From NCBI GenBank assembly GCA_001780825.1, contig MFIX01000073.1:5098-10210 (forward strand): 5,113 nt of DNA, in the 5' to 3' direction. The DNA is from Candidatus Glassbacteria bacterium RIFCSPLOWO2_12_FULL_58_11 (GTDB lineage: Bacteria > Gemmatimonadota > Glassbacteria > GWA2-58-10). Shown one piece after another: positions 1 to 5,113 of this stretch. Each line of letters begins with the position of its first letter. Position 1 is the first letter of the stretch. Made by a program: the position numbers and the translations under genes. The notes under the pieces are model-generated. The model worked only from the letters and a program-made list of their open reading frames with translations, was not told where the DNA came from and did no database searches.

Positions 1-19
1 GCGGACCGCTGAAAATTCC

Positions 20-31
20 GGGAGTTCTCCC
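20..31. repeat. 12-bp palindrome before the yjdF-like start
   Basis: GGGAGTTCTCCC is a perfect inverted repeat with 5-bp arms around TT. It ends 8 nt before the GTG start and contains the only SD-like purine stretch (GGGAG) upstream of it. It could be a small operator half-site pair, or a hairpin that hides the ribosome site, or chance. The window begins too close to see a promoter. Confidence 0.3.
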
Positions 32-39
32 ATTTCCGA

Positions 40-687
40 GTGAGGTTTGACTTGGCCGCCAGTTGGTACAGCCGTCACGAGCCGGCCCTGCTTCTGCTTG
101 CGGCCGCAGTCTGCCTGATATTCTCCGGCATCCAGCCCTATGACCGGACCACCTGGTGGATGGAGATTTTTCCGGTCCTCCTCGGCGCCCCGGTCCTGAT
201 CGCCACGTACCGCAAGTTTCCGCTCACTCCATTGCTTTACCGCCTGCTGCTGCTCCACGCATTGATCCTGATGCTCGGCGGCCATTACACCTATGCCCGC
301 GTCCCCCTCGGCATCTGGTTCCAGGAGCTTTTCAGCTTAAGCCGTAATCACTATGACCGCCTGGGCCACCTGGCCCAGGGTTTCATTCCCGCGATCCTGG
401 CCCGCGAAATCCTGCTGCGCGCCTCGCCACTGAAACCGGGTAAGTGGCTTTTCTTCCTGGTGACCGCGGTCTGCCTGGCGGTGAGTGCCTGTTATGAGTT
501 TATCGAGTGGTGGGCCGCCCTGCTCGGCGGGGAGTCGGCGGAGGCTTTCCTCGGCACCCAGGGTGATATCTGGGACACGCAGTGGGACATGTTCCTCGCC
601 CTGCTCGGGGCTCTGGCGGCCCAGCTCACTCTCGGCGGAGTTCACGATCGGGCGCTGAAACGGTTACCGGCTCCTTCCACCGAATAA
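40..687 (+). CDS. yjdF: YjdF-like DUF2238 inner-membrane protein
   Basis: This is a 215-residue polytopic membrane protein that matches the DUF2238 family (E. coli YjdF type, about 209 residues), so it looks full length. About six hydrophobic segments lie near residues 15-33, 42-57, 64-80, 110-126, 135-152 and 183-199. The family signatures are easy to see: GGHYTYARVP at 80-89, RNHYDRLGHLAQG at 102-114, YEFIEWW at 152-158 and GTQGDIWDTQWDM at 172-184. These His, Asp, Glu and Trp residues sit at or in the membrane segments. The molecular function of the family is not established. The start is the GTG at 40, the only start codon after an in-frame stop at 10-12. The GGGAG at 20-24 is a rather distant 15 nt upstream. 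A TTG at 52, with GTGAGG 6 nt before it, is a plausible alternative start. Family confidence is high, start confidence moderate. Confidence 0.88.
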   Translation: MRFDLAASWYSRHEPALLLLAAAVCLIFSGIQPYDRTTWWMEIFPVLLGAPVLIATYRKFPLTPLLYRLLLLHALILMLGGHYTYARVPLGIWFQELFSLSRNHYDRLGHLAQGFIPAILAREILLRASPLKPGKWLFFLVTAVCLAVSACYEFIEWWAALLGGESAEAFLGTQGDIWDTQWDMFLALLGALAAQLTLGGVHDRALKRLPAPSTE

Positions 688-701
688 GCGCTATAAAATT
701 C

Positions 702-746
702 AAGGGCTTGCCGCGGAAAAACTTGACTTTCCGCTCTCAATCCCTT
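702..746 (+). other. Two-tier inverted-repeat structure downstream of yjdF-like gene
   Basis: An inner stem pairs GCGGAAA (713-719) with TTTCCGC (728-734), a perfect 7 bp with an 8-nt loop. An outer stem pairs AAGGG (702-706) with CCCTT (742-746). The two are separated by short internal loops of 6 and 7 nt. No T-run follows, so it is not a normal intrinsic terminator. It lies 15 nt past the yjdF-like stop and could be a 3'-UTR stabilising structure or part of a leader. It does not match any riboswitch class I recognise. Confidence 0.3.
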
Positions 747-755
747 AACGTATTC

Positions 756-784
756 TTGCAGAGATAGCAATTCATTCTCATAAT
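756..784 (+). promoter_or_regulatory. Weak sigma70-like promoter candidate for the small Cys-tail gene
   Basis: TTGCAG (756-761) and CATAAT (779-784) are separated by 17 nt. The -10 box matches the consensus at five of six positions and the -35 box at three. Transcription would begin near 791, just before the hairpin at 798-827 and about 88 nt before the ATG of the small gene. A perfect TTGACA at 787-792 has no -10 box at proper spacing and is probably incidental. Confidence 0.25.
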
Positions 785-797
785 TATTGACAACCGT

Positions 798-834
798 AAG
801 CAGGGGGGCGGCCGCGTCATCCTGCTTTTTTCTT
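798..834 (+). terminator. Probable intrinsic terminator or attenuator
   Basis: AAGCAGG (798-804) pairs with CCTGCTT (821-827), with a possible extra G-T pair inside and a 16-nt GC-rich loop that can fold further around GCGGCCGC. The 3' arm runs into TTTTCTT (828-834). This is the layout of a Rho-independent terminator for the yjdF-like transcript, 110 nt beyond its stop. It lies only about 45 nt before the next ATG and downstream of the promoter candidate at 756-784. If that promoter is real, the element would act as an attenuator for the small gene. Confidence 0.5.
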
Positions 835-878
835 AATATTCACCGGGGCGGCCCGGATTTCGGGAAGGGGAATAAGGC

Positions 879-1058
879 ATGGATACTCTTGGCATTCTCG
901 GTTTCGTCTTCGGCATTTTCGGCCTGATCGCTTTCGGACAGGTGTCCGCGCTGAAAAAGCAGGTGTACCTCTTGCGCCTGGACTTGAAAAACAGCCTGGC
1001 GCCCGCCGGCGAATCCTCCTGCGGCTGCGGTGATGACTGCGGCTGCGAGAGCCACTAA
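879..1058 (+). CDS. Small membrane-anchored protein with CxCx3CxC tail
   Basis: This is a 59-codon gene. The ATG at 879 follows AAGGGG (865-870) at 8 nt, with a second purine run TAAGG at 873-877, and it ends at TAA 1056-1058. The protein has three parts. Residues 4-19 form a glycine-rich hydrophobic helix suited to spanning the membrane. Residues 21-40 form a charged amphipathic helix with regularly spaced Val and Leu, possibly a short coiled coil. The tail from 46 on holds Cys48, Cys50, Cys54 and Cys56 as CGCGDDCGC, ending in His59. Four closely spaced cysteines with two acidic residues suggest metal binding (Zn, Cu or a cluster) or a redox role, but that is inference. The good ribosome site and the ordered layout argue for a real gene. 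I do not recognise a named family. It stands alone after a probable terminator and converges with the - strand unit. Confidence 0.72.
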   Translation: MDTLGILGFVFGIFGLIAFGQVSALKKQVYLLRLDLKNSLAPAGESSCGCGDDCGCESH

Positions 1059-1106
1059 AAACCATTCTCTAGCTTTTCGCAACCAATCGGATTGCCCGGC
1101 CTGTCC

Positions 1107-1147
1107 AAATAAAAAGAGGCTGTCCCCAAAGCTGAGGATAGCCTCTT
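1107..1147 (-). terminator. Intrinsic terminator of the - strand unit
   Basis: Positions 1114-1125 and 1136-1147 form a 12-bp stem with one G-T wobble and a 10-nt loop. On the - strand the stem is followed by TTTATTT (1113-1107), continuing the two T of the stem to a U-rich tail. It lies 70 nt past the stop at 1217. On the + strand the stem is followed by GTCGTATC with no T-run, so it should act on the - strand, though the hairpin may also slow readthrough from the small + strand gene. A GC-rich minor hairpin (GGCAC 1191-1195 with GTGCC 1199-1203) lies between the stop and this site. Confidence 0.75.
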
Positions 1148-1216
1148 GTCGTATCTGTAAAGATAATTTGATTACCTGATGCTGGGGCGCGGCACGCCGT
1201 GCCCGCTTTTGCTTTT

Positions 1217-2011
1217 TCAAACCGCGGCCAGGCAACGCTCGAGCAGGCTGATATCCTCTTCCAGCATGCCGGGCTTGCTCTCGTTATAAATCCCCACGCA
1301 GACCGCATCGTTCTCGCGCATCTTCCCGGTGGCAAAGCGCAGCGCCTCGGCCGGGTTGTTGCGTCCCGCGGCCATGATCTTGTAGTGTATCACCGGCGCG
1401 GGCAGTTCCTGGATCAGATCGGTCATCGCCCGGCGGTCCTCCTCGAGATAGACCTCCTCGAGGCCGGAGACATGCTCCGGGTTCATGCCCCGTGGGATCG
1501 GGTTATAGTAGGAGCACATGAAATAATCCAGCTCCAGGTTGTCCATTGCCCAGCGGATTACCTCCGAGTTGTGGGCCGCCACCGCGGCCAGCATCCCGGC
1601 CTGCCTGACCATCTCGACCACCGGAATGATCTCTCTCAGGCGGCCGTTGGCGTGAAGGTGGTCCATCACTCCGCCGTGAAGGTGGCAGGCGACGGCCTGG
1701 CCCTTGATAGCCCGCTCGACGCACATCTGCTGGGGACCCACTTCCGGGCAAGTCTGGGCGAACCACTGGAGAGCGCCGCCTCCATCACGGTGCTCCATCA
1801 GCATCCGCATCACGTGATGGTCCGTGCGGGCCACGATCGAGTTGATCCCCAGGCGCTCCGCCTCAACCAGGGTCTTCTTGATCCGGTCCACGCTGTAGTA
1901 ATGCATCATCCGCTGGTCCATCTCCGGACCCTGGTGGGAAAACCCGCTGAACGGGTTGCTCCCGATTATGAAGCGGCTCACTTTCAGCCCGCCGAATCTG
2001 ACATATTCCAT
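1217..2011 (-). CDS. Aldo/keto-reductase-like TIM-barrel protein, catalytic residues diverged
   Basis: This 264-residue cytosolic-looking protein has no signal peptide or membrane segment. The start VRFGGLKVSRFIIGSNPFSG (4-23) resembles the opening of aldo/keto reductases. Later landmarks also fit that barrel: residues 147-172 (HNSEVIRWAMD to YNPI) match the GxSNxxxxxL...YNxL stretch, VIHYKIMAAGR (207-217) matches the late strand, and VGIYNESKPGMLEED (239-253) matches the C-terminal segment. At about 264 residues it is slightly short for the family. Asp64 could be the catalytic Asp, but His-His follows where a Tyr is expected, and no Lys is seen at the third strand. A histidine cluster (65, 66, 110, 112, 118, 120) could form a metal site. 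The enzyme activity is therefore unknown; a reductase or a barrel isomerase, lyase or epimerase are options. The ATG at 2011 has AAGG 7 nt upstream. It follows the hexosaminidase pair by 120 nt. Confidence 0.8.
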   Translation of the reverse strand: MEYVRFGGLKVSRFIIGSNPFSGFSHQGPEMDQRMMHYYSVDRIKKTLVEAERLGINSIVARTDHHVMRMLMEHRDGGGALQWFAQTCPEVGPQQMCVERAIKGQAVACHLHGGVMDHLHANGRLREIIPVVEMVRQAGMLAAVAAHNSEVIRWAMDNLELDYFMCSYYNPIPRGMNPEHVSGLEEVYLEEDRRAMTDLIQELPAPVIHYKIMAAGRNNPAEALRFATGKMRENDAVCVGIYNESKPGMLEEDISLLERCLAAV

Positions 2012-2066
2012 GCTCGCACCTTCTCTCGCCTGGGTTCAACCTGATTTCCACTCTGTGTTTTAATAC

Positions 2067-2096
2067 ATTCTAACGCCCGATAGCGATAATTTACAA
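2067..2096 (-). promoter_or_regulatory. Sigma70-like promoter candidate for the reductase-like gene
   Basis: On the - strand TTGTAA (2096-2091) and TAGAAT (2072-2067) are separated by 18 nt in an AT-rich patch. They match the consensus at four of six and five of six positions. Transcription would start near 2060, about 49 nt before the ATG at 2011. The 120-nt gap after the upstream stop has no convincing terminator, so readthrough from the upstream pair is also possible. Confidence 0.4.
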
Positions 2097-2131
2097 CATT
2101 TATTGTTCCCGCCGCTCCGACAAGTGCAGCT

Positions 2132-3277
2132 CTAACGCTCTCCCGCATCGTACAGCACCAGGTCGTCGATCAGCATTTCCGCCTCTCCGCCCTTTTCCGG
2201 CCAGACAAGGAAAAACAGGTCATCCACCCGGTGGCCGGCGCTGAACTCGGTCTGGTTCCCGTCGTTTTTGACTCCCTCCCGGGTGAAATTCAGAGTTACG
2301 GTCTGCCAGAGGCCCGGCGCCAGGTCCCCGAGGACAATGTGGCGGTTGTCGCTGTCGGTCAGGTCGAATATCATCGCCTGGACCCGGGCCGTTTGCCGAC
2401 AATAACCACGAAAGCGCAGCCGGGTATTCTCTCCTACCGCCTGGGGCGGATCGACAATCAGCCTGATCCGCTTGAGATTTTCTCCTGGGCTTTCCAGGCC
2501 GCGGGCCACGCCCCAGTCGTTTTCCAGCTTGAGGCCCTGCTGAATGACCTGGTAATCGGTATGCGTCCAGGGATGGTAATATTCCAGCGGATCGAAGCCG
2601 CGCACTAGGATTACGCGCCTGGGAAAAGGCTCATTATCCGAATTACCCTCTCCAGCCTTTTCGCTGAAACAAATTACATCATCCACGATCAGCTCGGCGC
2701 CGCTTTGTCCGCCCAATGTCTCCGCCATAATAGTCAGTCCGCCCATGCGCTCGCCCTCGCGGATCGGCCCGCTCTCCGCGCTGTCCGGCTCCGCCGCGCT
2801 GAAATCCGCTGTCGCCTCGGACCAGCTTCCCTGGACCAGGCCGGACACCTTAAGGCTGTGGCTCAGGTTCTGGTCCAGGTTAAAAAGCCTGACTGTCAGC
2901 GCATCCGTACCCCTGAGAAAATAGCGGAAATAGACCCGGTTCGAGGCTCCCATGCGCGGGTAGTCGGAAGCCGTGATACTCAACAGAAGAACGCCGCTGC
3001 GGCTTTCCGCCATTGCTGCCCGGAGAGCAGTGGTGTTTCCCGGATATACCGGGATATTCACCTGCTCCGACCGGCCGCTCCAGAGGACATCCTTGCGCAG
3101 CCGCTCGAAATCCGCGGCGGCCCAGATTCTGGCCGGGAAATGGTCCGGGCGTGGGGCTGCCGCCCGCGCGGCTGCTGGACTTTCGGGAGACGGGATTTCA
3201 GACCCGGGTTTGCCGCAGCAGAACGGCAGGGGAGCAAAGAGCAACAGAAATAGTGTTTTTCTCAAGGCGTAGCTCAC
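2132..3277 (-). CDS. Exported two-domain beta-sandwich protein, possible lipoprotein
   Basis: This is a 381-residue protein of unrecognised family. Residues 1-22 look like a secretion signal: Arg6-Lys7, then a hydrophobic run to Cys20-Cys21. Cleavage as a lipoprotein at Cys20 would need the lipobox LPFC, which is atypical at -1 and -2. A Pro/Ala/Ser-rich linker (25-50) follows. Two similar domains come next, about 51-205 and 224-377. They align at NRVYFRYF...WSEATADFS (113-160) with TRLRFRGY...WQTVTLNFT (285-331), at GERMGGLTIM with GHRVDDLFFL, and at ELIVDDVICF with EMLIDDLVLY. The repeated strands ending in a (V/I)DD(V/L) motif resemble jelly-roll carbohydrate-binding modules. It probably binds a glycan outside the cytoplasm, but that is inference. 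The start is GTG at 3277, which overlaps the GH20 stop by 4 nt and has no clear SD, suggesting translational coupling. A TTG four codons in is an alternative. Confidence 0.78.
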   Translation of the reverse strand: MSYALRKTLFLLLFAPLPFCCGKPGSEIPSPESPAAARAAAPRPDHFPARIWAAADFERLRKDVLWSGRSEQVNIPVYPGNTTALRAAMAESRSGVLLLSITASDYPRMGASNRVYFRYFLRGTDALTVRLFNLDQNLSHSLKVSGLVQGSWSEATADFSAAEPDSAESGPIREGERMGGLTIMAETLGGQSGAELIVDDVICFSEKAGEGNSDNEPFPRRVILVRGFDPLEYYHPWTHTDYQVIQQGLKLENDWGVARGLESPGENLKRIRLIVDPPQAVGENTRLRFRGYCRQTARVQAMIFDLTDSDNRHIVLGDLAPGLWQTVTLNFTREGVKNDGNQTEFSAGHRVDDLFFLVWPEKGGEAEMLIDDLVLYDAGER

Positions 3278-5113
3278 ATTTCGTCATCGTCATTTTCAGC
3301 GCCCGCTTGCCCCGGCCCGGCGGGAGCGAGATTCTGGCCGGCCAGGTATTTGTCTTTATACCAGGCCATGTAGGTTCGCAGCTTCGCCAGGTAGTCCTCC
3401 AGCCCCAGTTTCTGCTCATCGTAGATCATGAACGTGAGGTCGGGGCGGCGGTTGGCGAAGTTGCGCTGCTGGTCCCGTCCGTGCACATACTTTTTCTCCG
3501 GTGTGGACATCCCTCTTGGAAGCTGGCTTTTTTCCCAGGTTTGTACGATCCGGCCGAACACCTCGTCCCGCTCCTTCAGGTTGGCCTCGACAATCCCGGC
3601 CGCGCGCCCGAGGGCCTGGTAGGCCGCGGCGTTGTCATTGAAATGCGCGCGGTGGGCCTCGGTGATCGTGCTTTCCAGGCGGGACAGGGCCAGATAGGTC
3701 CGGGCCGTGTGGTCGAACAGCTCAGCCAGCCGGGTGAACAGCTCGAAATCGTAGGCGTTTTTCGCCCCGGCGGCCTGGTTTATCCGGCAGATTGTCAGCA
3801 CCCGCCGCATAGAGGGAATCATCGCGCGGGAGGCGGACACCCGCTCTTTGTACTCGGTATTCCAGTAGGGATCGTACTCCACGTCATTCCGGGGCAGGTC
3901 GGGCAGGTGGGTCTTGCCCACCTCGCCCCAGTGCCAAACTTTGCGCTCGAACGAGTCCATGTAGTAGTAGCTGGCCTTGTTCAGTATCTCGTACAGTTCA
4001 CGCACATTGCGGCTCTGAGCGCCGTAGTAGTTGACGAAAAATTTGTCGATGAACTCCTCCAAACTCGGATTCGCGCCGCTCCAGGAGTACTCGGCGGCAA
4101 TAATATAGCGCAGCATCCAGATCTGATTGTGCACGCCGGAGCAGTTCCAGGAGGTGGAAATCATGCCCTTGAACTTTCCTGAGAGCGCGGCGGGAGCCAG
4201 CTCTTTGTAAGACCTTTCCAGATGGCCGCCGTACTGGTCGTATATCGTTTCCCGATAGAAATAGGGCAGAAAGAGATGCTCGATCCCCGGGTTGGGATCG
4301 TAAATGTAAAGCGGGTAGCCTTTCTCCAGAGCTATCTTATCTTTCCGGTCATTATAGCCCCCCGGGGTCATCAATCCCTCCACCGGCTTGACTTTTTCTT
4401 CCGGCTCGTAGCCCCCATCCCAGGCCATGGGTTTGCGGCCCAGCTTTTTTACCTGCTCGGCGATACGGTTGATGTAGATTCCCTTAAGCGCGTAGCGGCC
4501 TATTTCAGCCATCTTCGCCTGGCAGCCGCATTCCACGCCTTTGCCCAGCACGTAAGTCTCGTCGCAGCCGATATGGAAATACTCGGAGCCCGGAGTGGCC
4601 TCGATCGCATCTTTTAGCAAGTCGAACTCCAGCTCGTAAGTGCCTTCCCGCAAGGGACAGAAACCCCAGTTGTCGGAGGGCACCTCGCGCAGGTGCTTAA
4701 ACTCAGGATGCTTGAGGATAAAACTTACATGCCCCAGCCCCTGCACCAGCGGCACGATCTGGATGTGATACTGGCGCGCCAGGCGGGTTAATGCCTGCAT
4801 CTGCTGCATGGTGAACGCCCCCGGAGCGCCGATCACCGGGTGGCTGGGGTACTCGAACTTGTCCTCCCACTCCCAGATCAGCATGTTGACCTTGTAGCGC
4901 GATAATGTGCGGATAAAGTTCTCGACATAGTCCTGATTTTCCTGGAAATGCTTGGTGTCGTAGTGCACGGCCCGCTCGGGGATATCCGGCCAGTCGGTAA
5001 TCTCGACTCCCTGGATCACCAGCCCGGCGCGTCCGGGCTGGATGAGCTGGAGCAGGGTCTGCATGCCGTAAAACAGTCCCGCGCTGCTATTGGCCCGAAC
5101 CGTAATTTTTTTC
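3274..5113 (-). CDS. GH20-type beta-N-acetylhexosaminidase, divergent, 5' end beyond window
   Basis: This is a glycoside hydrolase of the GH20 type, which removes terminal beta-linked N-acetylhexosamine by substrate-assisted catalysis. Residues here are numbered from the Met at 5064. The frame stays open above that Met to the window edge. Its last codons read ITVRANSSAGLFYG and run into MQTLLQLI, the usual end of the GH20 N-terminal domain, so that Met is internal and the gene is partial at its 5' end. The barrel starts at GVEITDWPDIPERAVHYD (19-36), with Arg31 at the place of the substrate-binding Arg. The catalytic Asp-Glu pair is D168-E169 in HIGCDET, where the family usually has HxGGDE. 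Trp215 and Trp306 are candidates for the acetamido pocket, and Tyr253/Tyr255-Asp256 for the product-side pocket. PLVQGLGH (105-112) replaces the usual PEIDxPGH. A helical C-terminal region (about 350-570) ends in an acidic tail. Its signal peptide, if any, is outside. The exact substrate is uncertain. Confidence 0.88.
   Translation of the reverse strand, partial: KKITVRANSSAGLFYGMQTLLQLIQPGRAGLVIQGVEITDWPDIPERAVHYDTKHFQENQDYVENFIRTLSRYKVNMLIWEWEDKFEYPSHPVIGAPGAFTMQQMQALTRLARQYHIQIVPLVQGLGHVSFILKHPEFKHLREVPSDNWGFCPLREGTYELEFDLLKDAIEATPGSEYFHIGCDETYVLGKGVECGCQAKMAEIGRYALKGIYINRIAEQVKKLGRKPMAWDGGYEPEEKVKPVEGLMTPGGYNDRKDKIALEKGYPLYIYDPNPGIEHLFLPYFYRETIYDQYGGHLERSYKELAPAALSGKFKGMISTSWNCSGVHNQIWMLRYIIAAEYSWSGANPSLEEFIDKFFVNYYGAQSRNVRELYEILNKASYYYMDSFERKVWHWGEVGKTHLPDLPRNDVEYDPYWNTEYKERVSASRAMIPSMRRVLTICRINQAAGAKNAYDFELFTRLAELFDHTARTYLALSRLESTITEAHRAHFNDNAAAYQALGRAAGIVEANLKERDEVFGRIVQTWEKSQLPRGMSTPEKKYVHGRDQQRNFANRRPDLTFMIYDEQKLGLEDYLAKLRTYMAWYKDKYLAGQNLAPAGPGQAGAENDDDEM

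Noticed and set aside
787..792. Perfect TTGACA as a -35 box
   Set aside because: The bases 16-18 nt downstream are GC-rich (GGCCGC) and no -10 box fits. TAATAT at 834-839 is far too distant.
1084..1094. CAATCGGATTG inverted repeat
   Set aside because: The arms are separated by one base, so it cannot form a stable hairpin, and 5-bp palindromes of this kind are common by chance.
1107..1147. Hairpin with AGAGGCTGTCC resembling an insertion-sequence end
   Set aside because: The motif recalls terminal repeats of some transposons, but there is only one short stem-loop, no transposase remnant, no second end and no target duplication. The U-rich tail on the - strand explains it as a terminator.
840..1235. 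Open frame of 131 codons on the - strand
   Set aside because: It is antisense to the small Cys-tail gene and spans the - strand terminator. The product has no recognisable features.
1199..2044. Open frame of 281 codons on the + strand
   Set aside because: It is antisense to the reductase-like gene and covers it fully. The product is His/Leu-rich without recognisable motifs, there is no ribosome site, and it would run through the - strand terminator orientation and promoter.
2705..3253. Open frame of 182 codons on the + strand
   Set aside because: It is antisense to the exported two-domain protein, which has a signal peptide, internal repeats and coupling to its neighbour. The antisense product is Arg/Ala-rich with no motif.
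3013..4182. Long open frame of 389 codons on the + strand
   Set aside because: It lies antisense to the GH20 gene and the 5' part of the partner gene. Its product is low-complexity, rich in Gly, Val, Pro and His, with no family resemblance, as expected from the complement of GC-rich codons.

Overview
The window looks like chromosomal DNA from a GC-rich Gram-negative-type bacterium. The DNA is clearly GC-rich outside its AT-richer intergenic patches, genes use ATG/GTG starts, Shine-Dalgarno sites are recognisable, and intrinsic terminators are present. The only well-characterised family (GH20) is widespread, so no phylum can be named from sequence alone. The diverged glycan-related gene set suggests an uncultured or environmental lineage, which is inference. 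No rRNA, tRNA, CRISPR array, transposase or phage gene is visible.

Layout. The left part (about 1-1058) reads on the + strand. It holds a YjdF-type (DUF2238) polytopic membrane protein at 40-687, then a 191-bp intergenic stretch with a two-stem inverted-repeat structure, a weak promoter candidate and a probable intrinsic terminator. Next is a 59-codon gene at 879-1058 encoding a tiny membrane-anchored protein with a CxCx3CxC tail. The right part (1217 to the window end) reads on the - strand. In order of transcription it holds a 5'-truncated divergent GH20-type beta-N-acetylhexosaminidase (5113-3274), an exported protein with two tandem beta-sandwich-like domains (3277-2132, overlapping the previous stop by 4 nt), and an aldo/keto-reductase-like TIM-barrel protein (2011-1217). 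The two halves converge at 1059-1216, where a strong hairpin with a U-rich tail on the - strand ends the right-hand unit.

How the genes may work together. The 4-nt overlap makes the hexosaminidase and the two-domain exported protein a translationally coupled pair, most simply an envelope enzyme plus a carbohydrate-binding partner. The reductase-like gene follows 120 nt later with its own promoter candidate and no terminator before it, so it may be read both with the pair and alone. Its barrel keeps the aldo/keto-reductase outline but appears to lack the catalytic lysine and tyrosine and has a histidine-rich face, so its chemistry is uncertain. The most interesting items are this possible glycan-processing unit, the unusual GH20 signature residues, the internally duplicated partner protein and the unannotated Cys-tail miniprotein.
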